Origin: Sphingobacterium paludis
Lineage (GTDB): Bacteria > Bacteroidota > Bacteroidia > Sphingobacteriales > Sphingobacteriaceae
NCBI RefSeq assembly: GCF_004364125.1
Contig: NZ_SNZV01000008.1
Coordinates: 62,001 to 126,000, forward strand
Direction of reading: 5' to 3'
Length of the DNA stretch: 64,000 nt
Every line of letters begins with the position of its first letter. Position 1 is the first letter of the stretch. The notes under the pieces are model-generated. The model did no database searches and had not been told where the DNA came from. It saw only the letters and a list, made by a program, of their open reading frames with translations. A program made the translations under genes and the position numbers. This document shows positions 42,465-51,374 of the stretch, piece by piece.

Positions 42465-43814
42465 ATGAGTTTATCAGCCTTAACAGCCGTAAGTCCTATT
42501 GACGGTCGTTACCATAACGCAACCCACGAACTTTCTGACCATTTCTCGGAATTTGCATTGATCAAATACCGTGTATTGGTGGAAATTGAGTACTTCATAG
42601 CGCTTTGCCAGTCCGGAATCCCGCAGCTGGCCCACTTCGACGGATCATTAAATGACCGCCTTCGCGACTTGTATAGAAATTTCTCTTTGGAAAATGCGCA
42701 ATGGATAAAGGATCAAGAGAAAGTGACGAATCATGACGTAAAGGCCGTAGAGTACTTTATCAAGCACGAGTTTGAGAAGCTTGGCTTGCACGATTCCCTA
42801 GAATTTATACACTTCGGCTTAACATCGCAAGATATCAACAACACCGCCATTCCTTATTCTTGGAAAGAAGCGATCAATAACGTGTATCTGCCGACAGTCA
42901 ATGAACTTTTAAACGAACTGAAATCGCTGGCAGAGCAATGGGCTGAAGTGCCTATGCTAGCGAGAACGCACGGCCAACCCGCATCACCGACACGGTTGGG
43001 TAAAGAACTGCGTGTATTTCTTGAGCGGATTGAAAAACAAATCTCTTCGTTAACGCAAATTCCGTATTCCGCAAAGTTTGGCGGTGCGACAGGTAACTTC
43101 AATGCACACCACGTGGCCTATGGCGAAACAGATTGGGTAGCTTTTGGAAATAAATTTGTCAATGAGACCCTTGGTCTATCCAGGTCGCAAACTACTACCC
43201 AAATAGAGCATTACGATAATTTCGCGGCGAGCTGCGATGCTTTTAAGCGTATAAACAATATCTTGATTGACCTATGCCGCGACATCTGGACCTATATCTC
43301 GATGGAATACTTTAAACAGAAGATCACTGCAGGCCAAATTGGCTCCTCCGCCATGCCGCATAAAGTAAATCCGATCGACTTTGAAAACGCCGAGGGAAAC
43401 CTGGGTTTGGCAAATGCCCTGTTTGAACATTTAGCGGCCAAACTGCCAATCTCCCGCTTGCAGCGTGATCTTACGGATTCTACGGTATTGCGTAACATTG
43501 GTGTTCCTATGGCCCACACCCTCATCGCTATGAAGTCTACCTTACGCGGATTAAAGAAATTGATTTTGAATGAGTCTGTGCTACAGGCTGATTTGGAAAA
43601 CAATTGGGCAGTTGTCGCGGAAGCGATCCAAACAGTATTGCGTCGCGAAGGCTATCCAAAGCCCTACGAAGCGTTGAAAGATCTGACGCGAACGAATACG
43701 CACGTAACGCAAGAAACCATTGCCTTGTTTGTCGATAACTTGAACGTATCTGAAGAGGTCAAGAAGGAGATAAAAGCAATATCGCCAAGCAACTACACTG
43801 GCGTAGGGCAGTAA
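42465..43814 (+). CDS. purB: Adenylosuccinate lyase
   Basis: The 449-aa enzyme releases fumarate from SAICAR and adenylosuccinate in purine synthesis. The superfamily signature is GSSAMPHKVNPIDFENAEGN with the catalytic Ser loop; LARTHGQPASPTRLGKEL holds the catalytic His and RLQRDLTDSTVLRNIG is the third conserved region. It starts MSLSALTAVSPIDGRY, the normal PurB N-terminus for the E. coli-like class. A single gene, followed by the Nfu gene after 69 bp. Confidence 0.97.
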   Translation: MSLSALTAVSPIDGRYHNATHELSDHFSEFALIKYRVLVEIEYFIALCQSGIPQLAHFDGSLNDRLRDLYRNFSLENAQWIKDQEKVTNHDVKAVEYFIKHEFEKLGLHDSLEFIHFGLTSQDINNTAIPYSWKEAINNVYLPTVNELLNELKSLAEQWAEVPMLARTHGQPASPTRLGKELRVFLERIEKQISSLTQIPYSAKFGGATGNFNAHHVAYGETDWVAFGNKFVNETLGLSRSQTTTQIEHYDNFAASCDAFKRINNILIDLCRDIWTYISMEYFKQKITAGQIGSSAMPHKVNPIDFENAEGNLGLANALFEHLAAKLPISRLQRDLTDSTVLRNIGVPMAHTLIAMKSTLRGLKKLILNESVLQADLENNWAVVAEAIQTVLRREGYPKPYEALKDLTRTNTHVTQETIALFVDNLNVSEEVKKEIKAISPSNYTGVGQ

Positions 43815-43883
43815 GAGCTTTGACTTGAAAATGACGGGCGTAATTTACTTTTTGATGTATCTTTGTAGAATAATATTGAAAAT

Positions 43884-44438
43884 ATGGCAACGATTAACGT
43901 ATATACAGAATCTACCCCCAATCCTTCAACGATGAAGTTTTTGGTAAACAAGCTGCTGATCAATGGCAGTTTGGATTACCCAAACCGGGAGAAAGCGCAA
44001 GAATCAGATTTCGCAAGAGAGCTTTTTAAGTTCAACTTTGTTGATGGCGTGTTTTTCGCGAGCAATTTCGTGACGATTACCAAAACGGAAGGTGTGGAAT
44101 GGTCTGACATCGAAGCGTTACTAAAAGACTTCGTCAAAGGAGCGGTAGAATCTGAGCTTGCTGTGAAACCAATCGAGCATACAGAAGATGTAGATTTCGA
44201 AGGTACGGAGGTCGAAGTAAAGATACAGCAAGTGTTGCATGATTATGTACGTCCTGCCGTTGAGCAAGATGGGGGAGCGATAGCTTACAAAGCCTTTGAA
44301 AATGGTATTGTGACGGTCGAGTTACGCGGATCATGTAGCGGGTGCCCCTCCTCCACGGTTACCTTAAAAGCTGGTATTGAAGGCCTGCTGAAACGCATGG
44401 TTCCGGAAGTCGAAGAAGTCGTCGCGGAAGCGATGTAA
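43884..44438 (+). CDS. NifU-family Fe-S cluster carrier (Nfu type)
   Basis: A 184-aa protein with an N-terminal Nfu domain (residues 3-90: VYTESTPNPSTMKFLVNKLL, GVFFASNFVTITK, WSDIEALLKDF) and a C-terminal NifU-like domain (about 108-180) with the cluster-binding CSGC at 151-154 (RGSCSGCPSSTVTLKAGIE). It hands Fe-S clusters to client enzymes. Normal length for the class. A strong terminator follows. Confidence 0.95.
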   Translation: MATINVYTESTPNPSTMKFLVNKLLINGSLDYPNREKAQESDFARELFKFNFVDGVFFASNFVTITKTEGVEWSDIEALLKDFVKGAVESELAVKPIEHTEDVDFEGTEVEVKIQQVLHDYVRPAVEQDGGAIAYKAFENGIVTVELRGSCSGCPSSTVTLKAGIEGLLKRMVPEVEEVVAEAM

Positions 44439-44460
44439 TATATTCCAGTGGATTAAAAAA

Positions 44461-44497
44461 AAAAAAGCTGCATCAAAAATTTGATGCAGCTTTTTTT
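44461..44497 (+). terminator. Terminator after the Nfu gene
   Basis: AAAAAAGCTGCATCAAA pairs with TTTGATGCAGCTTTTTT around a 2-3 nt loop. Confidence 0.93.
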
Positions 44498-44562
44498 GTG
44501 GAATTGAGTAGTGTGTATTGCGTAAAGTTGAGGTATTTTATAGTGTATCGCTTCACACCAAT

Positions 44563-45005
44563 ATTAAACGAAATGTCGCATTTGAAGGGGTATTGCGTAG
44601 TGTGTATTGCGTAATGCGGATTGAAAATACGACGCCATGAAGCGATCGTCCTTGCGAGCCGGAGGTACGACGGCGCGGCAATCTAATGCGAATAGAGATC
44701 GTAGGAGATAGTAATTAGTATGTAGTACTTTTTATGTAGATAAGCTTTAATAGATAGGTGATTGCAGGGATTATTATTAAACGAAATGTCGCATTTGAAG
44801 GGGTATTGCGTAGTGTGTATTGCGTAATGCGGATTGAAAATACGACGCCATGAAGTGATCGTCCTTGCGAGCCGGAGGTACGACGGCGCGGCAATCTAAT
44901 GCGAATAGAGATCGTAGGAGATAGTAATTAGTATGTAGTACTTAGTATGTAGATAAGCTTTAATAGATAAGTGATTGCAGGGATCATTATTAAACGAAAT
45001 GTCGC
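44563..45005. repeat. 213-bp tandem repeat, two full copies and a partial third
   Basis: Copies begin at 44563 (ATTAAACGAAATGTCGCATT), 44776 and 44989, a period of exactly 213 bp; the third copy stops after about 17 bp. The full copies differ at a handful of positions (e.g. GAAGCGATC versus GAAGTGATC). Each holds the block CTTGCGAGCCGGAGGTACGA, which resembles the dispersed intergenic palindrome elements common in Bacteroidota genomes, and GTATGTAGTACTT runs. No ORF of note is inside. Confidence 0.85.
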
Positions 45006-45079
45006 CTTATTTCTGTTGCGTATGTAGTCATTTGCCTTTGCACTGACCCTCAAGGATGCAACAGAAATTCAGCGACGAT

Positions 45080-45260
45080 TTTTTTGCTTCCTTTTTTAGA
45101 AAAAAAAGGAAGGCCCTGTCCTGGCAAGGACGGAGAGGGTGTGGGCTGGGAAATTTTAACTTTTCATTTTTGAATTTTCATTTTTGACTTCTCACTTTTG
45201 AATTTTGACTTTTTAATTTTGACTTTTTAATTCTCACTTTTGACTTTTTACATCCCACAA
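45080..45260. repeat. AT-rich degenerate short repeats before transketolase
   Basis: A hairpin-prone segment (CTTCCTTTTTTAG then AAAAAAGGAAG) is followed by about ten loose repeats of TTTTGACTTTTTAATT type units. Such runs are found in intergenic DNA of this group. No gene. The transketolase promoter is probably downstream, near a TAACTTTA box at 45317. Confidence 0.6.
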
Positions 45261-45357
45261 GCGCAAACTAACCCGAATTAACTATGCTTTTTGCCCGCTA
45301 CTCCATTAAAAATCATTAACTTTACCCGCAAAATAAATCGAAATATCATATTTTAAA

Positions 45358-46206
45358 ATGAGTGCAGATATCAACAATCTTGAACAGATCGCTTCACAGG
45401 TAAGACGCGACATCGTTCGTATGGTGCATGCTTGTCAATCTGGTCACCCAGGAGGCTCGCTCGGTTGTACAGACTACTTCGTAGCGCTTTACTTCCATGC
45501 TATGAAACATGACCCAAGCTTTAACATGAATGGTGTAAACGAAGATCTATTCTTCCTGTCCAACGGTCACATTTCACCAGTTTTCTACAGTACATTAGCC
45601 CGCGCTGGTTATTTTCCGGTAAGCGAACTAAGCACATTCAGAAAAATTGATTCCCGCCTTCAAGGACATCCAACGACACACGAGCATCTACCTGGCATCC
45701 GCATTGCCTCAGGGTCATTAGGGCAGGGATTGTCCGTTGCCATTGGTGCTGCGCAAGCCAAGAAACTGAACAAAGACGATAGTTTGATCTATGTGCTTAT
45801 GGGTGATGGTGAATTGCAGGAAGGTCAAGTTTGGGAAGCGGCGATGTACGCACCACACAACAAGATCGACAACCTGATCGCCGCTGTGGATTATAACGGC
45901 GCGCAGATTGATGGATCAACAGAACAAGTATTATCGCTTGGAAACCTTCGCGCGAAATGGGAAGCTTTTGGCTGGGATGTGTTGGAAGTTGAAAAAGGAA
46001 ACGACATGGCATCGGTTATACAAGGGATAGATGAAGCAAAAAGCCGTACTGGAAAAGGAAAGCCTGTTGTTATTTTGCTGCATACTGAAATGGGTAATGG
46101 CGTTGATTACATGATGGGATCTCATAAATGGCATGGTGTAGCACCAAATGATGAACAGCTTGAACTAGCGCTCAATCAATTGCCAAGAACAATCGGAGAT
46201 TATTAA
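45358..46206 (+). CDS. Transketolase, N-terminal subunit
   Basis: The 282-aa protein is the thiamine-pyrophosphate-binding half of a split transketolase (pentose phosphate pathway). It has the HxxHxGG-type CQSGHPGGSLGCTDYFVALYFH, SNGHISPVFYS, and the TPP motif GDGELQEGQVWEA with N in VDYNGAQIDG. The second half is encoded 92 bp downstream, so the two form the usual split-type operon. No frameshift: both proteins have proper starts and stops. Confidence 0.96.
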   Translation: MSADINNLEQIASQVRRDIVRMVHACQSGHPGGSLGCTDYFVALYFHAMKHDPSFNMNGVNEDLFFLSNGHISPVFYSTLARAGYFPVSELSTFRKIDSRLQGHPTTHEHLPGIRIASGSLGQGLSVAIGAAQAKKLNKDDSLIYVLMGDGELQEGQVWEAAMYAPHNKIDNLIAAVDYNGAQIDGSTEQVLSLGNLRAKWEAFGWDVLEVEKGNDMASVIQGIDEAKSRTGKGKPVVILLHTEMGNGVDYMMGSHKWHGVAPNDEQLELALNQLPRTIGDY

Positions 46207-46298
46207 TCAGATAAAAGATGCTGCATACCGGCTGGAGGCATGCGTTTAAGCAAACCATGCTCGCACCGCTTCGATATGCGCTACAATGCTAAAACATA

Positions 46299-47252
46299 AT
46301 GAAAAAATATACATACACAGAATCAAAAGATACACGTTCAGGTTTCGGCGCCGGACTATTGGAAGCCGGAAAGCAAAACGAGAATGTGGTCGCTTTATGT
46401 GCTGACCTTATCGGGTCGCTAAAAATGAATGACTTCATCAAAGAGTTTCCAGAGCGTTTTTTCCAAATCGGTATCGCAGAGGCAAACATGATGGGTATTG
46501 CAGCCGGCCTAACAATTGGTGGAAAAATTCCATTTACCGGTACCTTTGCGAATTTCTCGACAGGTCGTGTATACGATCAGATTCGTCAGTCTATCGCCTA
46601 CTCGGATAAGAACGTAAAAATTTGTGCATCCCATGCCGGCCTTACCTTGGGCGAAGATGGTGCTACCCACCAAATATTGGAAGACATCGGTTTGATGAAA
46701 ATGCTTCCCGGTATGACTGTTATCAATCCCTGTGATTTTAACCAAACAAAAGCCGCAACAATTGCAATCGCCAATTATGAAGGCCCTGTTTACCTACGCT
46801 TTGGTCGCCCCGTAGTACCTAATTTTACACCTGCAGACCAGACTTTCGAAGTCGGCAAAGCGGTGATGCTTAACGAAGGTACGGATGTAACCATTATCGC
46901 TACAGGCCATTTGGTTTGGGAAGCTATCCAAGCTGGTGAAGAATTGGAAAAACTAGGAATCCATGCGGAAATCATCAATATCCACACGATCAAACCATTG
47001 GACGAAGAAGCTGTTCTTAAATCAGTGACCAAAACAGGATGCGTGGTAACCGCTGAAGAGCACAACCGTTTAGGAGGTTTAGGGGATAGCGTGGCACAAT
47101 TATTGGCAACTAAAAAACCGAGTCCTCAAGAATTTGTTGCCGTGAACGACAGCTTCGGAGAGTCTGGAACCCCAGCGCAACTTATGGAAAAATATGGCTT
47201 AAATGCTAAATCTATTGTGGCAGCAGCTCGTAAGGTAATAGCTAGGAAATAA
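46299..47252 (+). CDS. Transketolase, C-terminal subunit
   Basis: A 317-aa protein with the pyrimidine-binding and C-terminal domains of transketolase: SGFGAGLLEAG, GSLKMNDFIKEFPERFFQIGIAEANMMGIAAGL with the cofactor-activating Glu, THQILEDIGLMKMLPGMTV, YLRFGRP and TAEEHNRLGGLGDSVAQLLA. Acts with the N-terminal subunit upstream. The sigma-factor gene begins 16 bp downstream, so it may share a transcript. Confidence 0.96.
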   Translation: MKKYTYTESKDTRSGFGAGLLEAGKQNENVVALCADLIGSLKMNDFIKEFPERFFQIGIAEANMMGIAAGLTIGGKIPFTGTFANFSTGRVYDQIRQSIAYSDKNVKICASHAGLTLGEDGATHQILEDIGLMKMLPGMTVINPCDFNQTKAATIAIANYEGPVYLRFGRPVVPNFTPADQTFEVGKAVMLNEGTDVTIIATGHLVWEAIQAGEELEKLGIHAEIINIHTIKPLDEEAVLKSVTKTGCVVTAEEHNRLGGLGDSVAQLLATKKPSPQEFVAVNDSFGESGTPAQLMEKYGLNAKSIVAAARKVIARK

Positions 47253-47267
47253 TATTTTTAACAATAA

Positions 47268-47813
47268 ATGGAAGACGCCCTAATCATATCAAAATTTGCT
47301 GATGAACGCACACGCGAGGAGGCGTTTGGCTATTTACTAAAAAAATACCAACAAAAAATATACTGGCACGTTCGCCGCATGGTCATCGATCATGATGATG
47401 CAGACGATGTGGTGCAAGATGTATTTATTAAAGTATGGCGTAACCTGGAAAAATTTAGGGAGGATTCACAGCTCTACACCTGGTTGTACCGCATTGCTAC
47501 AAATGAATGCATCACCTTTCTAAATAAGAAAAAACAAAAGCAGAACCTGTCGTTGGATGACGACAGTTCTGCTTATTTAGCCGATACGCTTGCTGATGGC
47601 AGTTATTTCAATGGCGACAAAGCACAGATGAAACTGCAACAGGCCCTGCTCACGCTGCCAGAAAAACAACGGTTGGTGTTTAACATGAAATACTTCGAAG
47701 ACCTGAAGTACGACGAGATATCAGAAATTCTAGGAACAAGTGTCGGAGCACTAAAAGCATCCTACCACTTAGCTGTAAAAAAGATAGAGAACTTTTTTTC
47801 TTCGAATGATTAA
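47268..47813 (+). CDS. ECF-type RNA polymerase sigma factor
   Basis: A 181-aa sigma-70-family factor of ECF size. Region 2 is clear (DADDVVQDVFIKVWRNLEKFREDSQLYTWLYRIATNECITFLNK) and region 4 has the HTH (LPEKQRLVFNMKYFEDLKYDEISEILGTSVGALKASYHLAVKKIENFF). It is the first gene of a three-gene set with a membrane protein and a secreted protein that probably act as regulators or targets, spaced 34 bp and then overlapping by 1 bp. Cognate promoters are unknown. Confidence 0.94.
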   Translation: MEDALIISKFADERTREEAFGYLLKKYQQKIYWHVRRMVIDHDDADDVVQDVFIKVWRNLEKFREDSQLYTWLYRIATNECITFLNKKKQKQNLSLDDDSSAYLADTLADGSYFNGDKAQMKLQQALLTLPEKQRLVFNMKYFEDLKYDEISEILGTSVGALKASYHLAVKKIENFFSSND

Positions 47814-47847
47814 ACCTTCGGGTGGATGCGAACTCTAAGAATAGACT

Positions 47848-48687
47848 ATGAAGGAAAATAACACATATCATGATGGAATGGAAGGCTTAAATCTACCGGA
47901 ATCTTTACGTGTAAATCCTTTTTCAGTTCCTACAAGCTACTTTGACGAGCTGTCATCCAAGATTAGCGCGCAAATAGGGCTAGAAGGAAAAGTGCCTCCG
48001 GAAATACAGCCATTTTTCGTACCAGATGACTACTTCCCTAACCTGACCGATAACATTACCGCCCAGGTAAGATTCGCGAATCCTGAGGAAGAAGCTGACA
48101 CCTGGACAACACCCACCGGTTATTTTGAGACGCTTCAAGAGCGCATCCAGTCACGCATAAAGGTCGAATCAGCCGATCGGGAAAAGGACGATTTCAACGT
48201 CCCTACGGGCTATTTTGAATCATTGACGGATCGTGTGCAAACAAAAATCTTCGAAGAAAATTTGCGTCAAGCCGTGTCAACAGACGGGTATTCAACACCT
48301 CCTTTGTATTTCGAAAAACTTACCGCAACGCTTACGGCTAACATTAAGGATACATCGGTAGACCTTCGTGTAGAAGATAAGCCTGTGCGTCGGTTAAACC
48401 CACAACGATGGATTCAATATGCCGCAGCGGCTTGTGTGGCCGCCGTGCTGGGAACCGCATCGTACAATGCAGTCATGGATCACGACCAGGTTAATGCTAC
48501 GGAAACACATCTTGCCTCCATTTCGGAAGACGAGATTATCAACTACCTGTCATCGTCCAACAATAGTGACGACTTAGTCTATATCATGGAGTATATATCT
48601 CAACCTATTGAGACGATCGAATCAGAAGGTGTGTGTAGCAAGATTAAAGAAAACGATATCGAAGACTACTTAAATTACATGTTATAA
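47848..48687 (+). CDS. Single-pass membrane protein with five PxxYF repeats; possible anti-sigma factor
   Basis: The 279-aa protein has an unusual cytoplasmic-side N-terminal region with five motifs of the type VPxxYFxxL: residues about 28-35 (VPTSYFDEL), 58-66 (VPDDYFPNL), 89-96 (TPTGYFETL), 118-126 (VPTGYFESL) and 150-158 (TPPLYFEKL), spaced 30-32 residues. A membrane segment follows at about 190-210 (YAAAACVAAVLGTASYNAVM), then an acidic periplasmic tail. Location after the sigma gene suggests it is the anti-sigma factor, though it lacks a recognisable ZAS or RskA domain. The stop overlaps the next start. Confidence 0.78.
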   Translation: MKENNTYHDGMEGLNLPESLRVNPFSVPTSYFDELSSKISAQIGLEGKVPPEIQPFFVPDDYFPNLTDNITAQVRFANPEEEADTWTTPTGYFETLQERIQSRIKVESADREKDDFNVPTGYFESLTDRVQTKIFEENLRQAVSTDGYSTPPLYFEKLTATLTANIKDTSVDLRVEDKPVRRLNPQRWIQYAAAACVAAVLGTASYNAVMDHDQVNATETHLASISEDEIINYLSSSNNSDDLVYIMEYISQPIETIESEGVCSKIKENDIEDYLNYML

Positions 48688-49127
48688 TGTTAGGTTTCAG
48701 ACATTTATTATTCACCCTAAGTATCTTGATTTTCGGCGTGTTATGCACGAACGCACAGCCCCGAGACTCAAAACGTTTTGAAGCGATCGAAAACGAAAAG
48801 ATAGCTTATATCACGAAGGAGTTAAATCTTTCCCAGGCGGAAGCCCAGCGTTTTTTCCCGATATACAATCAGTACAACAAGGAGATGTGGACATTGAAAT
48901 CCGAAAAGACAAGCGTTTCTTCTAGCGCGCCACGTGGCGCCAGTTCGCTCAACGGATCGGGAAAGCGCGATGTACTGTCTTACGATGCCAAAGAACTGGA
49001 AGTAAAGAGAGAATATCGAAAAAGATTTTCCGAGGTCATAGGAAGTTCCAGAGCCTTAGAATTTTTCGAAATTGAGCAAAACTTTAGGGAGTTACTTTAC
49101 AAAGAACTCCAACGACGGAATAAATAG
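48687..49127 (+). CDS. Exported helical protein, Spy/CpxP-like in layout
   Basis: A 146-aa protein with signal peptide (MLGFRHLLFTLSILIFGVLCTNA) and a helical, charged body: KIAYITKELNLSQAEAQRFFPIYNQYNKEMWTLK carries an LSQAEAQRF turn much like the LTxxQ motif of Spy/CpxP sensors and chaperones, and REYRKRFSEVIGSSRALEFFEIEQNFRELLYKELQRR follows. It is likely the periplasmic partner of the sigma/anti-sigma pair upstream. The role is inferred from layout only. Confidence 0.75.
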   Translation: MLGFRHLLFTLSILIFGVLCTNAQPRDSKRFEAIENEKIAYITKELNLSQAEAQRFFPIYNQYNKEMWTLKSEKTSVSSSAPRGASSLNGSGKRDVLSYDAKELEVKREYRKRFSEVIGSSRALEFFEIEQNFRELLYKELQRRNK

Positions 49128-49153
49128 AGAAGCTAAGATTTAGCTTCTTTTTT
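49128..49153 (+). terminator. Terminator of the sigma-factor operon
   Basis: AGAAGCTAA / TTAGCTTCT stem directly after the stop, followed by a run of T. Confidence 0.88.
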
Positions 49154-49228
49154 ATGTATAGTCCCCTGCCTATTCGAGTATCCCACTCTTCCCGGGATAG
49201 AAACTTAACTTTCTAAAAAGATTATGGT

Positions 49229-49236
49229 TATTTTTG
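49229..49236 (+). promoter_or_regulatory. Probable -7 box for the aminotransferase gene
   Basis: TATTTTTG fits TAnnTTTG and lies 19 bp before the ATG at 49255; it also shows that a start at 49234 is too early. Confidence 0.45.
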
Positions 49237-49254
49237 TTCCTTTCGACATACACA

Positions 49255-50442
49255 ATGATTAGTAATAGAGAACTTTTCCTGCAAAACACGGCGCAAACGT
49301 CCAACTCCCCCCGATTGGTGGAGGTGGAGCGAGCGGAAGGCATTTATTTATACGGCCCACAAGGCGAGCGTTATATGGATCTGGTATCAGGATTCAATGT
49401 GAGTAATATCGGCCATCGCCATCCAAAAGTCTTAGCCGCCATACAGGACCAGCTCAATAAATACCTGCACGTGACGGTATATGGCGAGTTTGTGCAAGCT
49501 CCTCAGGTGCTGTTTGCGACGGAATTGCTACAGGTTCTTCCGGCAAGCTTTGCATCAGTTTACTTCACCAACAGCGGAGCCGAAGCCGTAGAGGGCTCCA
49601 TGAAAATCGCAAAAAAATTTACGGGCCGCCAACAGATTTTGGCTGCTGAACAAGCATACCACGGCAGTACACAAGGAGCGCTAAGCCTTATTGGCAACGA
49701 TGCTTATCGCCAAGCCTACGCGCCATTGCTGCCAGAAATAGACTTTATACGCTTTAACGACAGCGGCTCCCTGGAGAAGATAACGACGGAAACCGCAGCT
49801 GTTATTATCGAAACGGTGCAGGGAGAGGCCGGTGTACGCGTGCCCGATAAATCATTTATGCAAGCCCTGCGCACAAAATGCGATGAAACAGGGGCGCTAT
49901 TGATTTTTGATGAAATACAGACCGGCTTCGGCAGAACCGGTAAGATGTTTGCGTTCGAGCATTTTGATATCGAGCCCGACATCCTGATGTTAGCAAAAGG
50001 TATTGGCGGTGGCATGCCGCTTGGTGCCTTCGTAGCCCGCAAAGACATCATGGATGTTATCAAAGATAATCCCATGCTCGGGCATATCACGACGTTTGGC
50101 GGGCACCCCGTCAGCTGCGCCGCAGCGCGCGCTTCGCTTCAGGTTATTCAAGAGGAAGGGCTGCTTGATACCGTATCGAGCAAAGCAACACTATTCCGCG
50201 AATTACTACAAACACCTAAGGTTAAAGAGATTAGGGGCTTAGGACTTATGATGTGCCTGCAATTGCAAACATTTGATCAGGTATATGCGGTAAGCAACTA
50301 TTGTGCTAGCCAAGGCCTCATGATCGACTGGTATCTACATTGCGAAACGGCATTACGTCTTGCCCCTCCCCTGACCATCACAGCAGAAGAAATCGAAGAG
50401 GCATGCAAAATTATTCGTGCAGGCATTGAAAAATTCTGTTAA
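49255..50442 (+). CDS. Class III PLP-dependent aminotransferase
   Basis: A 395-aa omega-aminotransferase of the acetylornithine/ornithine type. PLP landmarks are YFTNSGAEAVEGSMKIAKKFTGRQ, YHGSTQGALS, DEIQTGFGRTGKMFA and the Schiff-base Lys in MLAKGIGGGMPLGA. The substrate cannot be set from sequence; there are no arginine or lysine synthesis genes next to it. The chosen ATG at 49255 follows the promoter box. Confidence 0.9.
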   Translation: MISNRELFLQNTAQTSNSPRLVEVERAEGIYLYGPQGERYMDLVSGFNVSNIGHRHPKVLAAIQDQLNKYLHVTVYGEFVQAPQVLFATELLQVLPASFASVYFTNSGAEAVEGSMKIAKKFTGRQQILAAEQAYHGSTQGALSLIGNDAYRQAYAPLLPEIDFIRFNDSGSLEKITTETAAVIIETVQGEAGVRVPDKSFMQALRTKCDETGALLIFDEIQTGFGRTGKMFAFEHFDIEPDILMLAKGIGGGMPLGAFVARKDIMDVIKDNPMLGHITTFGGHPVSCAAARASLQVIQEEGLLDTVSSKATLFRELLQTPKVKEIRGLGLMMCLQLQTFDQVYAVSNYCASQGLMIDWYLHCETALRLAPPLTITAEEIEEACKIIRAGIEKFC

Positions 50443-50481
50443 AAAAGCTAATTTTAGAAGACATATAATACCTGTAAACCT

Positions 50482-51237
50482 ATGGAATCAAGAAGAAAAT
50501 TTCTAGCCAAAAGCTTATTGTCACTTGGGGCGGTGACCATTGGAGCCAATAGCCTGCGCGCTGAGGATGCTGCTGATCAAAAACCTGCTGGTAAAATCAG
50601 TATACAACAAAATGATGTTATATTATTTCAGGGCGATTCCATCACCGATGCTGGGCGCAACAAAGATAATTTAAAGCCGAATGAAACCAATGCATTTGGC
50701 TCAGGCTATGCCATGATTGCCGGAGGTACGTTACTCAATAAGTTTGCGGATAAGAATATCAACGTTTACAACCGTGGTATCAGTGGCAATCGCGTTCCGG
50801 ATCTTATCAACCGCTGGGATAAAGACGCGCTAGCTTTGCAACCCACCATATTAAGCATATTGATTGGCGTAAACGATTTTTGGAGAACGAAAGATAGTGG
50901 CTCAAAAAATACGCCCGCACAATATAAAGAACAGTACCAACAATTGCTCGAAAGCACATTGAAATCCTTACCCAACGTGAAGCTGATCATTGGCGAACCT
51001 TTTGGTGTAAAAGGCGTCAAACATGTTAAGGATGATTGGTATCCTGATTTTCTTGGTTACCAGCAAGTTGCTCGGGAGATTGCGAAAGAGTTTAATGCGA
51101 TATACCTGCCCTACCAAAGCGTATTTGATAAAGCAGCGAGTCGCGGTAGCGGCAGCTACTGGACAACAGATGGTGTACATACCACGCTAGCTGGAGCGAA
51201 CCTGATGGCGCAAGCTTGGATCGACTTGATCAAGTAA
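50482..51237 (+). CDS. Exported SGNH/GDSL-family esterase
   Basis: A 251-aa protein with a twin-arginine-like signal (ESRRKFLAKSLLSLGAVTIG). The SGNH blocks are visible: block I LFQGDSITDAGRN with the nucleophile Ser, block II Gly in YNRGISGNRVPDL, block III Asn in IGVNDFW, block V DGVHTTLAGANLMA with Asp and His. It would cleave an ester on a carbohydrate or lipid in the periplasm. Starts 39 bp after the aminotransferase stop. Confidence 0.9.
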   Translation: MESRRKFLAKSLLSLGAVTIGANSLRAEDAADQKPAGKISIQQNDVILFQGDSITDAGRNKDNLKPNETNAFGSGYAMIAGGTLLNKFADKNINVYNRGISGNRVPDLINRWDKDALALQPTILSILIGVNDFWRTKDSGSKNTPAQYKEQYQQLLESTLKSLPNVKLIIGEPFGVKGVKHVKDDWYPDFLGYQQVAREIAKEFNAIYLPYQSVFDKAASRGSGSYWTTDGVHTTLAGANLMAQAWIDLIK

Positions 51238-51253
51238 AGTCTCGGGAAGTATG

Positions 51254-51288
51254 GCGTTGCCCCAGTTTTGAAAGCTGGGGCAACGCCA
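51254..51288 (+). terminator. Strong hairpin after the SGNH gene
   Basis: GGCGTTGCCCCAG pairs perfectly with CTGGGGCAACGCC. There is no T-run after it, so it may be a processing or protective stem rather than a classic terminator. Confidence 0.5.
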
Positions 51289-51374
51289 CAACCTGCTGCT
51301 CGCTAATAACGCACACCCTGCGCTAAGAGCCAATAAACGAGCGAGAGTCGCTCATGCAATAATCATCTCTCTAT

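Noticed and set aside
45358..47252. Split transketolase as a broken gene.
   Set aside because: Both halves have proper starts, stops and complete domains with a 92-bp gap; split transketolases are common, so it is not a pseudogene.
47848..48687. Anti-sigma factor of the FecR type.
   Set aside because: No FecR domain is visible and no TonB receptor follows; only the repeat motif and one membrane helix can be supported.
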